This document shows positions 56,546 through 64,000 of a stretch of DNA of 64,000 nucleotides, one piece after another. The notes under the pieces are model-generated. The model ran no database searches, was not told where the DNA came from, and was given only the letters and a program-made list of their open reading frames with translations. This DNA comes from Deltaproteobacteria bacterium (lineage in GTDB: Bacteria; Myxococcota_A; Polyangia; JAAYKL01): assembly GCA_016935665.1 (NCBI GenBank), contig JAFGQN010000173.1, positions 1-64,000 of the forward strand, written 5' to 3'. Made by a program: the position numbers and the translations under genes. Within the stretch, counting starts at the first letter, position 1, and every line of letters starts with the position of its first letter.

Positions 56546-57391
56546 CTAATCAATAAGCGGCTGATAGCAATATCCATCGCGCATGTTTTCACAGAATTCG
56601 CATTGGGCGTTTTCGGTATACCACAGGTGGGGTGCATCGCCTTCGTAGTCGCCCTCCTCTTCAAGTTCTCCATTTGGAACAACATGGGAAACCCAGTCCT
56701 CCACGCACCATTCATCCGTGTCACAAATACCTCCATGAGTGGACGCTCCGGGAACGCAGCCGCGCCAGTTATTGTATGCCCCTTCTTCCGTGTCCCGTTC
56801 CACCCGGCATCCCACTTCTTCGGTAATCCAGAACCCGTCATGGTTTGGGTCACAGTAACGGACGCCAATCAGATCGTTGCAATCCATGAGCAGATGTTCC
56901 TCTTTCAATGCGCACTGGGCCCCATTATCCCCGACAACACATTGTGCCGCAGATATCATCAGTTGAAAATGTTTTGGGGCCACTTCGTTGCACCGCAATA
57001 CAGAATCTCTGGAACAATTGTGGATATTGGGTGTGCAAAAATATCCATCCCTGGTTTCGTCGCAATTGCCTCCCGGCGTTAAAAGATACCCATCTACCGT
57101 GCAAATCGGCTCCTCGATAAATGACACCACACACTGTGACCCTTCGTCATCGCATTCCCCGGCGGAAAGAGGAAGTTTGCTGGCATATTTTACAATCTGC
57201 TCCATTGTCATGGCCGAAAATTCTTCAGCAGTTGGATGTGAACCCTCCAGGACTGTCTCTGAATCGCTATTTTCAGTATCCGCCTGTATGCTGTCCGTAT
57301 CGTCATCAAGGTCTTCCAATATCGCGCATCCATGGAGTCCCCACACTGTGCATACCAAAAATGCTGTTATTAAACCGTTTGTTAAATACAT
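56546..57391 (-). CDS. Cys-rich secreted lipoprotein
   Basis: About 281 residues from the ATG at 57391; an earlier ATG at 57412 lies upstream of a GGAGGG and is less likely. The lipobox is GLHGC (Cys about 22), then an acidic D/E-rich spacer without the SD repeat. The mature part has about 20 Cys in loosely repeated C.....(D/N)G(Y/F).C blocks, for example TVDGYLLTPGGNC, RDGYFCTPNIHNC, HDGFWITEEVGC and GGICDTDEWC. This resembles Cys-rich Myxococcota surface lipoproteins of unknown role, perhaps glycan- or protein-binding. It lies just upstream of the FGE-type gene on the same strand. Confidence 0.7.
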   Translation of the reverse strand: MYLTNGLITAFLVCTVWGLHGCAILEDLDDDTDSIQADTENSDSETVLEGSHPTAEEFSAMTMEQIVKYASKLPLSAGECDDEGSQCVVSFIEEPICTVDGYLLTPGGNCDETRDGYFCTPNIHNCSRDSVLRCNEVAPKHFQLMISAAQCVVGDNGAQCALKEEHLLMDCNDLIGVRYCDPNHDGFWITEEVGCRVERDTEEGAYNNWRGCVPGASTHGGICDTDEWCVEDWVSHVVPNGELEEEGDYEGDAPHLWYTENAQCEFCENMRDGYCYQPLID

Positions 57392-57598
57392 ATTTACTAT
57401 GCCCTCCGCCATTGCATCCGGTTGCCGCCTGGCGCGGCAAATAACAATGCTCTTAATAAATGGGAACCATCGATTAGTGCCGCCAGCGTACCAATCTTAT
57501 GATTTTAGAAATAAAAAATCTGGAAAAATCACGACAGCAATGGCAACAAATGTTCCATCAAATCCAATAATCCCTGAACAACTCCAGCGAACAATCCC

Positions 57599-59239
57599 CT
57601 ACTCGCATTTCTCCTCGTCGGCAATGGCCTTGTCAATGAGTAGCGGTTTTATTTCGGTGTTGCAGGCGGGATCATCGTTTGCGGCGCAATATGCCGCAAA
57701 AATGTCTGTTGCCGTGCGCGCGTTCATGTCCAGACGATTGTTGAGCAGCCACGTGGGACTGCCGTTGCGTTCCACCGCATCGGCCAGTTGAAAGCTTTTC
57801 AGAAGCAATTCGTACCCCTTTGCGCCCGTGGCACAGGTACCAATATCCTCAACTTTCATTTCACTGGAAACGCATTTTTGCCAGTCGCCGTTCTCATAAT
57901 CCGCCGCGCGGCACATCATGTAGCCCATAAATGAGTGATTTTCCGGATACAGGTCCTGAATACAGGCCATCCGCAAATCCTCGTCCACTTCGCCTTTACC
58001 GTGCATGCTGTACAGGGTGCCATCAATTTCTCTGCCAATAAACTGAAAGCGCACCGTTGCGCTGGAGCCATTGCTCTGCAAATGTTTCACCACGTGGTCC
58101 ACCGCGGGAATCATCATGGCGGCAAACGGACACTGGCTCATGATAAACAGGTCGAGACGATTTTTTACCTCTGGCCGACAGCTCAATGTTTCGCTGCAAC
58201 TCGAGTCCTCGCAATCCATCTGTTCATTGGCGTCGTCATCCTCTCCGTTGTCACAAATCTCGGCGGTGGGATCGAATCCCTCGCCAAGGGGCAAAACAAA
58301 GCCATTGGCGTATTCCACCATATACCTGGCCAGAGGAATCGCCGCCTCGCCCAAATCCTCCATGGTTTGCTCAATAAACATCAACGGCAGTATCTGCGAG
58401 CCCAAATCCGGTTGCATCTGATTGTACATTTTTTTCCCCATGGGTTCGCTGTAATCGAGCTCAGCGATTTCCATGGCGGGAAAAAGCGCCTGGACAAAAC
58501 CCATTTCCCGGGCAATGTCACACTTTTCGCCGCAGCGAACATCTGTCAACACCGTCGCTTTAAGCGATTTGGGTTTTTCCACCGTGTCACACTGTTTGGG
58601 GCGTGTCGCATCTTTACCCGCGAAATAACAGATATGGGTAAGCAACGATTTTTTTGCCACTGGCGCCACAAATTCCCGGCCATCAATAAAAATGGTGGGC
58701 GCTGCCCGGATACCTTCCGCAGCCGACGTGGCGATGGATCGCATCAATGCATCACGCCCCGCACCAGCCTTCACGCAGCGATCCACATCGTCCACCGGAA
58801 TTTTTGTGGAAACGGCGCACGTTTGCCATTTGAGCGTCACGTCGCGCCAGGTGTTGTCGCGATACAGGCACGTCATGAAATTCAGCCATGACGCTGCGTC
58901 CGAAACATTGGCGGCACACAGCTCAACCATGGCGGAAGCGACCTCATTTTCCCCATGGGCCAAATCCGGTACGCCCTGTTCATCCAGGGTACCCACGTAT
59001 TCCACCTTGAGCGACAGAGCGCCGTTCATCTCGTGATAAAGCGGCAATATCGCTTCATTGAGCGCTCTGGCGCAATGGGGACACGTCGCCATCATGTACA
59101 ACGTCATCTGCGTATGTACAGGATTGGTCACTGCCACATCCCCAGGCTGACGGGGACTGGGTTTACCGGCACCGGCGCAACTGAGCATTAAAATGCCCAG
59201 AAACGGGGCGCACCACGACCGGAAGAAAAATAATTGCAT
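57599..59239 (-). CDS. Double thioredoxin-fold lipoprotein (GILT/DsbA-like)
   Basis: About 546 residues from the ATG at 59239. The lipobox is LMLSC (Cys about 21). The first thioredoxin-fold unit (about 43-250) carries a CPHC active site at about 53-56 (MMATCPHCARAL) and a GIRAAPTIFIDGREFV cis-Pro strand. A middle thioredoxin-like remnant follows, then a Ca-binding-type acidic motif EICDNGEDDDANEQMDCEDSSC. The last unit has FIMSQCPFAAMMI, where the second Cys is lost (CPFA), plus GSPTWLLNNRLDM. This resembles gamma-interferon-inducible thiol reductase and DsbA-like proteins. It may reduce or shuffle disulfides in the many Cys-rich secreted proteins here. The start lies six bases after the hydratase stop. 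Confidence 0.82.
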   Translation of the reverse strand: MQLFFFRSWCAPFLGILMLSCAGAGKPSPRQPGDVAVTNPVHTQMTLYMMATCPHCARALNEAILPLYHEMNGALSLKVEYVGTLDEQGVPDLAHGENEVASAMVELCAANVSDAASWLNFMTCLYRDNTWRDVTLKWQTCAVSTKIPVDDVDRCVKAGAGRDALMRSIATSAAEGIRAAPTIFIDGREFVAPVAKKSLLTHICYFAGKDATRPKQCDTVEKPKSLKATVLTDVRCGEKCDIAREMGFVQALFPAMEIAELDYSEPMGKKMYNQMQPDLGSQILPLMFIEQTMEDLGEAAIPLARYMVEYANGFVLPLGEGFDPTAEICDNGEDDDANEQMDCEDSSCSETLSCRPEVKNRLDLFIMSQCPFAAMMIPAVDHVVKHLQSNGSSATVRFQFIGREIDGTLYSMHGKGEVDEDLRMACIQDLYPENHSFMGYMMCRAADYENGDWQKCVSSEMKVEDIGTCATGAKGYELLLKSFQLADAVERNGSPTWLLNNRLDMNARTATDIFAAYCAANDDPACNTEIKPLLIDKAIADEEKCE

Positions 59240-59244
59240 TGTTG

Positions 59245-60081
59245 CTATTCCGTATATTCCAACACGCAGTTGGCAATGGCTTTGACACCGGTTTCCTTCA
59301 CCGTCACGGTTAAGGCGGCCTTGCCGGCATCGAGTTTCCACCCTTCCACCACCAGAGTGTCTTTGGGCATGACCGGTTTGGCAAACAGGCATTCAAGGGC
59401 CAAAAACCGCGCCGGATCATTTCCCGCCAATTCTTTCAGTGCCACTCGGCCAGCGATGCCATACGTGCACAGTCCGTGTAAAATGGGACGATCGAATCCC
59501 GCGGCCTCGGCCACTTTGGGATCGGCGTGAATGGGATTGATGTCGCCGTTCAATCGATAAAGCAATGCCTGACTGTCCAAAGTGGGTACCTCCACGCAAA
59601 AATCCGCATCTACACCAGCGGGGGGTTTTACTTTCAACCTGGCCGGAGGCCGTTCGCCACCAAATCCCCCCTCCCCTCTCAGCAGCAACGTCCACACGGT
59701 TTTGGCAGTGGGCTCGCCGTTTACAGAGGTGATGGTGTCAATCACTACCGCGGCGCCGATTTTCATATCGTAAATACCGCGAATGGTGGCCTCCGTTTCC
59801 ATTTTCCCTTCGTGAGGAAACGGTTTGATGATTTCGGTGCGCTGAGAACTGTGCAGAAGGGTCACAAGATCCCCTCCTGTTGCTTTGAGCAGATCAAATA
59901 CCGGATCAAACGTGGGAATCACGCCGTACGTGGGCAATACCTTTGGCGCTGGGTCCATCAGATAGTCGAGGTCCGCCCGTCCGGCGCCCAGACTGATGGC
60001 ATAAAGCGCCACATCTTTCCAGTTGTATTCCTGAACCACAGGTCCCAGTTTCTTTCCCGCTGTCTGTAAATCTATCGCCAT
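59245..60081 (-). CDS. MaoC-like (R)-specific enoyl-CoA hydratase
   Basis: A 278-residue double-hotdog protein. The C-terminal half carries the hydratase-2 motif YRLNGDINPIHADPKVAEAAGFDRPILHGLCTYG, with the catalytic Asp-His dyad. The N-terminal half keeps the fold (DVALYAISLGAG, LPTYGVIPTF) as in peroxisomal MFE-2-type and (R)-hydratase proteins. It hydrates trans-2-enoyl-CoA to the (R)-3-hydroxyacyl-CoA in fatty-acid oxidation or polyester metabolism. The double thioredoxin-fold lipoprotein starts immediately after its stop, an odd functional pairing. Start context is plausible (GGAAG upstream). Confidence 0.93.
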   Translation of the reverse strand: MAIDLQTAGKKLGPVVQEYNWKDVALYAISLGAGRADLDYLMDPAPKVLPTYGVIPTFDPVFDLLKATGGDLVTLLHSSQRTEIIKPFPHEGKMETEATIRGIYDMKIGAAVVIDTITSVNGEPTAKTVWTLLLRGEGGFGGERPPARLKVKPPAGVDADFCVEVPTLDSQALLYRLNGDINPIHADPKVAEAAGFDRPILHGLCTYGIAGRVALKELAGNDPARFLALECLFAKPVMPKDTLVVEGWKLDAGKAALTVTVKETGVKAIANCVLEYTE

Positions 60082-60221
60082 ATTGCTTCCTTTCCTGGTT
60101 TTCTAAAAAATAAACCGACCACAAAACAGCTCGCAGCGATATTCGACAAAGAACCATCCCTTTTGCCACTCAGGTGCAATAAATATAGTCCCTGCCGGCG
60201 CATATCGCCCGCAAACGGTTG

Positions 60222-60800
60222 TTATTTCCTCCCGGTAGCCAAACGCTGCTGCTCATATTCTGCTGCGTTTCGCTTCACCTGACGAAGGGTATCCGACAAA
60301 CGGGTCTGTTCCCCCTTCAGCATCTCGTCAAGCAGGACGATACCCCATTTTCCCTTGACCCTCCGGAGCAAAAACGTTTCATCCCGAACCGTGGTCAGCT
60401 CCGCTTCATCGCCGTCTTTTTTCAACTCGCGGACAGCGCCAAATCCCCTTGCCAAATGTTGAAGACACTGGCTTTTCTGACAGAGCAGTGAAAACATTTC
60501 CACATCATTTTTCACTGCAGCCATTTTGTGCCACTTGCCAAAAACGGAATTGCGCAGGGCGTCATCGTCGGGATACGATTTATTGACCGTCTTTTTCATT
60601 TCCTGCAAAATTTTGTAAATGGATGAAACCGTCCATCGCGTTTCACTGTCCAATTCCCCAAACAGGCACTCGGTACTGGCCGAGTCAATGCATGCAGACA
60701 ACCGTCGAAACGCGCCCTCTGGTGACTTTTTATCCGGGATTTTGGTCTCGCAGGCGGAGAATAAGAAGAGTGCAACAAGTAAATAAAGCGTCTTTTTCAT
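60222..60800 (-). CDS. Small lipoprotein of unknown function
   Basis: About 192 residues from the ATG at 60800; the frame extends to 60836 without a better start. The lipobox is LFSAC (Cys about 17). The body is mostly helical with several charged repeats (GAFRRLSACIDSASTECLFG, then FLLRRVKGKWGIVLLDEML) and resembles a DUF4878/NTF2-like envelope lipoprotein. Divergent from the two-gene membrane operon to the right; the short intervening region must contain at least one promoter. Confidence 0.7.
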   Translation of the reverse strand: MKKTLYLLVALFLFSACETKIPDKKSPEGAFRRLSACIDSASTECLFGELDSETRWTVSSIYKILQEMKKTVNKSYPDDDALRNSVFGKWHKMAAVKNDVEMFSLLCQKSQCLQHLARGFGAVRELKKDGDEAELTTVRDETFLLRRVKGKWGIVLLDEMLKGEQTRLSDTLRQVKRNAAEYEQQRLATGRK

Positions 60801-60897
60801 GTACCGGGATGTAGCATGAGGTACAGGGTTGGACAAGCAGTATAAGAAAGTGATATACGAACAACTATTTCGTAAGATCGGACGGTTAAAACAAACT

Positions 60898-63069
60898 ATG
60901 AACGATATAAAAACAAAGAATTCTTCCCCAAAATCATCGGAAAATCAGCTGGATGCCCAGCTTCAAGGCGGTGTGAACGAGGATTCCATCGACGAGGAAT
61001 TGCTGGCCCTTGCGCCTCCGCCTCCCAGCGTGCAACAGGCGATATTCATCATTGTGATCATCGCGTTTTCCTTTATGCTGCTGTATCTTTTCTGGCCGGA
61101 ACTGCGCTATTTCATGAAGGGATTTTCCGACCCGGTCACCCTTGGGGAAGCCGCAGACCTCAAAAACACAGACCTTAAATCCGATAGTTTTGTTAAAGTT
61201 GACGGAGTGCCCCTTGTCAACCGAACGGTGACGTTCAGCACCGGTACAAAATGGTTTTCCGGCGACATTTATCGCAAAATGGCGCCCATCAGCGGCAATC
61301 CCAACCTGCTGGTGCAGTGGCACACCAACAATCCAAACATCAAACAGACCAAAGATACCCTCACCCCGCCATCCGCCTTTGCCGGTCGATTGAAACGCCG
61401 AGAGGATCTCTCAAAAAATTACAACAAGTTTTGGCCGTTTTACGATTGCCTGCGTCTGCACAGCACCAGCCAGTGTAAATTCTGTATCGGTAAAACCGAT
61501 TTGGCCGAGTGCCGTTCAGTGTTCACATGCGTGGACAATTACCCCATCGAGGTATGCGATCAGACCGCGTTTTACACTCGGGAGGAAATCCAGGAAAAGG
61601 TACAAAAGCTGAAAACCGAAATTCAGCGGCAGGCGTCATCGGATTTGGTGGCGGAAATGCAACTGAACGAAAAAGCGCTGGCCGCACTGGATAACATCGA
61701 CGTTCTTGCCAACCTGGTCACTATCGAAGAAATGTTCGACAGGGTGGATATGCTCCCGGTTTCCGGCGATAGAAAATCAGACGCCTTTGCCTTGAAGAAA
61801 AAGATTTTCAATTTGCTCGTCGAGGCATTGGAAATCAAACTTCGTCATCCCCTCGAAAAAATGGCGTCTCTCAGCCCTGCACTGCGCATTCGGCTGGAAA
61901 CAGTCGAAACAAATCTGGCCGCAGCACAAAAAGCGCTTTCCGATGTGCGTTCTGCAAAGGCCAAACTCAAGCCGCTGGTGGACGTGAACACCGAATTTGC
62001 CGAATTCGTGGAACTGATTCGTGAAATCCAGGAAAACCTGCATCGGGTGACCGAAGGCGGCGACGCGCTCAAAGACTGGTCCCTCGATGGCAGCGAGAGC
62101 GGCTCCCTCCTGCTGGCCAAAGTGAGAGATCTGGACGCTAAACTGGCGACTGTGAAACTGGCGCCCAAAACCGAGACACCATCAGACGGGAAAACCGATG
62201 CGTCACCGGGCAGTGATGAAACCGATGACAGTGCGACAACGAATGACAGCTCGACGAGCAATTCCACCGATGACGACTCATCCAGCGCAGCCGTGGCACG
62301 CATCGCTCCACCCGCTCTGACCACCGATACCGATTCAGATATGAAACTGACCGATGCCACCCTGGCCACCATTCATTCGCAGCTGGACCAGGCCGTGAAC
62401 CGGGTGGCCGAAGTGGGACGCGTACTGATTCATCTCACTCCCGGTGAAGTGCCGGAAGTCGATAAATGGGCGTCCAGCACCGATATCGTTGGCTCACTGC
62501 CCAAACCCCTTCGCGCCGATCATGTGTTTAAACACTTTGAGCAGCTGAAAAAGATGCTGGCGGGCATCACCCCAAAGGCCGATACATCTTTAAAAACCCG
62601 GTATCGCACACTTTTGGAAACAGAAAACGAAAAAGAGGCAACGGTTCAATCACTTTCAGCCACCAGCGGTCTTGCTGAATTGACTCTGGTTCAAAACTTC
62701 AAGGCGCTTAAACGTTCGGTCGAAAACGTAAAAACCGAATCCCAACTCAGCCAATCGGTGGACATGTGGCGCCAGTTGAATGGTCGCTTCGCCGGCGAGG
62801 AATTCTATCCGGGAGATTTGAGCAATTTCCCAAAAGAACAAAAAGCGCTGGTGGCCCTCGTCAAGCGCGCCAACCTTTTGGCCCTTGAAACAGAAGTGTC
62901 CGCTCTCGAAAAAACATTCGCATCGCCCATTTACGTTTTGCTGGACGATGAAAAACCCACGGACAGCCCATGGATTCTCTTTGTGTATATCGTGGTCCCC
63001 TTTATGTTAATTTTCAATATCCGTAAATTGTTGCGATTCATCGCCGACTGGAGGCAGCACGGCCTGTGA
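60898..63069 (+). CDS. Membrane-anchored coiled-coil protein
   Basis: About 723 residues from the ATG at 60898. The open frame begins at a TTG (60829), which would leave only 28 bases to the divergent lipoprotein. A short cytoplasmic end precedes one transmembrane helix (about 45-68, IFIIVIIAFSFMLLYLF). A long periplasmic region follows: a Cys segment (YDCLRLHSTSQCKFCIG and VFTCVDNYPIEVC), then extended coiled-coil helices, an Asp/Ser/Thr-rich spacer (about 445-490) and more helix. A second transmembrane helix lies at the C-terminus (about 690-712). Unknown family; it looks like a structural or tethering envelope protein. The GTG of the next gene overlaps its stop. Confidence 0.75.
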   Translation: MNDIKTKNSSPKSSENQLDAQLQGGVNEDSIDEELLALAPPPPSVQQAIFIIVIIAFSFMLLYLFWPELRYFMKGFSDPVTLGEAADLKNTDLKSDSFVKVDGVPLVNRTVTFSTGTKWFSGDIYRKMAPISGNPNLLVQWHTNNPNIKQTKDTLTPPSAFAGRLKRREDLSKNYNKFWPFYDCLRLHSTSQCKFCIGKTDLAECRSVFTCVDNYPIEVCDQTAFYTREEIQEKVQKLKTEIQRQASSDLVAEMQLNEKALAALDNIDVLANLVTIEEMFDRVDMLPVSGDRKSDAFALKKKIFNLLVEALEIKLRHPLEKMASLSPALRIRLETVETNLAAAQKALSDVRSAKAKLKPLVDVNTEFAEFVELIREIQENLHRVTEGGDALKDWSLDGSESGSLLLAKVRDLDAKLATVKLAPKTETPSDGKTDASPGSDETDDSATTNDSSTSNSTDDDSSSAAVARIAPPALTTDTDSDMKLTDATLATIHSQLDQAVNRVAEVGRVLIHLTPGEVPEVDKWASSTDIVGSLPKPLRADHVFKHFEQLKKMLAGITPKADTSLKTRYRTLLETENEKEATVQSLSATSGLAELTLVQNFKALKRSVENVKTESQLSQSVDMWRQLNGRFAGEEFYPGDLSNFPKEQKALVALVKRANLLALETEVSALEKTFASPIYVLLDDEKPTDSPWILFVYIVVPFMLIFNIRKLLRFIADWRQHGL

Positions 63070-64000
63070 ACAGTTCCACCAAATCACTTTTTAAAGGCTT
63101 TCAGATTCAATTGAATTCCACTTTGCTGGTGCTGACAGTCATGGCGTTTCTTGAGCTGCTCTTTCATCGACTGCTCACAAATATGGGTTTTTACGTGGGT
63201 GTGGGAACAGAGGGCGTACGCGCCTCCATTGCCAGTTTCAGTATCTTCACCCTGGTATTTGCCGGCTCCCTTGCCGGCATACTGTTGCTCTGGGCAGTAG
63301 CCAGACTACTCAACCACCCCCATCTCCATGGCAACTGGTGGCGAGGAATTCTGATTTTTATCTCCCCCATCTACCTGCTTTCCACCTTCTGGTCCATTTG
63401 GACGCCGCTGTCCGACTGGGTATTGCTTGGATCTCTCATTGCAGTGCAGCTCACTGTGCTGCTCCTGTGTATTCTCGTCATTTCCAGTCCTGTGACCTTT
63501 GGCATCCGTCGATTCTTTGGACTGGTGGCCATTATCATGCTGGTGGGGGCTACCAAGTGGATTGCACTGGATTTCTTTCAAATCAATCGTCTCGAAAAAT
63601 GGGGCGCCTTTCTTCTGAACGCCTTCGAGGTGGTGCAGTTTTTCATGGTATTGCTGCCATTTTTCGCGTTTCGGTTATTTGTAGCCACCTCCAGTGCGAG
63701 GCTCATGGCCACTGTTCGACGACCGCACTGGCCCGCCCTGATTCTGTCATCTGTGGCGGCGGCGGGGGGAATCGCCATTATTGTTTTGATTCAGCAATTG
63801 ACCGAAGAGGGAAACTGGCTGGACGTCGGCAGATATGTGATGCGCATTTCGTACCTGACCATTGGCCTCAAATTGGCATGGCCAATGGCTTCCATTATGA
63901 CACTTATCTCCCTGTTTTTCCTTGGCGTCACCTGTTTCACCCTCATAATCCCAAGCCGCCACTGGCAAGGGACATCGGGCGGGAAACAAATTGGGTTTGG
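63066..64000 (+). CDS. Polytopic membrane protein, 5' part (runs off edge)
   Basis: The frame opens with GTG at 63066, overlapping the upstream stop by four bases (GTGA), and is open to the end of the window: at least 311 residues. The protein starts VNSSTKSLFKGF and contains about seven or eight hydrophobic helices, for example TLLVLTVMAFLELLF, FTLVFAGSLAGILLLWAVA, the WVLLGSLIAVQLTVLLLCILVISS stretch, AFEVVQFFMVLLPFFAFRLF and the ALILSSVAAAGGIAIIVL segment. A polytopic integral membrane protein of unknown family, translated together with the coiled-coil protein; together they look like an envelope complex. The C-terminus is outside the window. Confidence 0.8.
   Translation, partial: MNSSTKSLFKGFQIQLNSTLLVLTVMAFLELLFHRLLTNMGFYVGVGTEGVRASIASFSIFTLVFAGSLAGILLLWAVARLLNHPHLHGNWWRGILIFISPIYLLSTFWSIWTPLSDWVLLGSLIAVQLTVLLLCILVISSPVTFGIRRFFGLVAIIMLVGATKWIALDFFQINRLEKWGAFLLNAFEVVQFFMVLLPFFAFRLFVATSSARLMATVRRPHWPALILSSVAAAGGIAIIVLIQQLTEEGNWLDVGRYVMRISYLTIGLKLAWPMASIMTLISLFFLGVTCFTLIIPSRHWQGTSGGKQIGF

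Noticed and set aside
57935-58891. 318-codon plus-strand ORF opposite the double thioredoxin-fold gene
   Set aside because: Shadow of a gene with clear motifs; no start context.

Overview
The window looks like chromosome from a Gram-negative bacterium of the Myxococcota / former Deltaproteobacteria type that attacks plant polysaccharides. Three things point there: about fifteen Sec/lipobox lipoproteins; long Ser-Asp / Gly-Asp linkers directly after the lipidated cysteine in several of them; and a CDN..DDD....DC.D..C acidic motif inside a secreted thioredoxin-fold protein. TolB, PEGA-domain proteins, a TonB/TolA-like protein and many PAS sensor kinases fit a large-genome environmental didermal bacterium. 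The species cannot be named from the sequence.

Layout. 1-3.3 kb is visibly AT-richer and island-like: two tandem tiny lipoproteins, a possible gene relic, a hypothetical gene and a receiver-domain/methyltransferase fusion. It stops beside the 3' end of a tRNA-Leu(CAA). 3.5-8.5 kb holds a thioredoxin-fold protein, a retinol-saturase/phytoene-desaturase-type flavoprotein, and a TonB/TolA-like plus TolB pair. 8.6-16.7 kb has a stalked pectate lyase followed by a hybrid PAS sensor kinase, a LytS/LytTR two-component pair and an unknown lipoprotein. 16.7-20.4 kb is the oxidative pentose-phosphate operon zwf-pgl-gnd. 20.7-25.8 kb has a small BON-like protein, two close HAD-phosphatase paralogues, and between them an opposite-strand pair (TPR protein plus beta-helix lipoprotein). 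25.9-29.9 kb has another PAS kinase, a broken class-V aminotransferase and a GT2 glycosyltransferase.

30.3-44.4 kb alternates surface and housekeeping genes: a stalked CotH-type protein, an unknown protein, an apparently cytoplasmic GH5, a LonB-type protease, a zinc-ribbon/DUF3426 - unknown - ComF cluster, a stalked Cys-rich lipoprotein and a large GH8 lipoprotein. 44.9-57.4 kb holds a PEGA-repeat/outer-membrane protein, an IS630 remnant, a stalked BNR-type lipoprotein, a TetR-regulated esterase with visible operator palindromes, a secreted GH5 with an Asp-rich and Cys-rich N-terminus, a stalked FGE/sulfatase-modifying-type lipoprotein with a C-terminal duplication, and a Cys-rich lipoprotein. 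57.6-64 kb has a double thioredoxin-fold lipoprotein behind a MaoC-type hydratase, a small lipoprotein, and a two-gene membrane operon running off the right edge.

The strongest theme is a set of polysaccharide-active or accessory proteins (PL1, GH8, GH5, BNR-type, CotH, FGE-type) that share one architecture: lipid anchor, acidic repetitive stalk, enzyme domain. I infer a surface-displayed plant cell-wall degrading array built on lipoprotein stalks rather than cohesin/dockerin scaffolds. No CRISPR array, rRNA, complete insertion sequence or complete prophage was seen.
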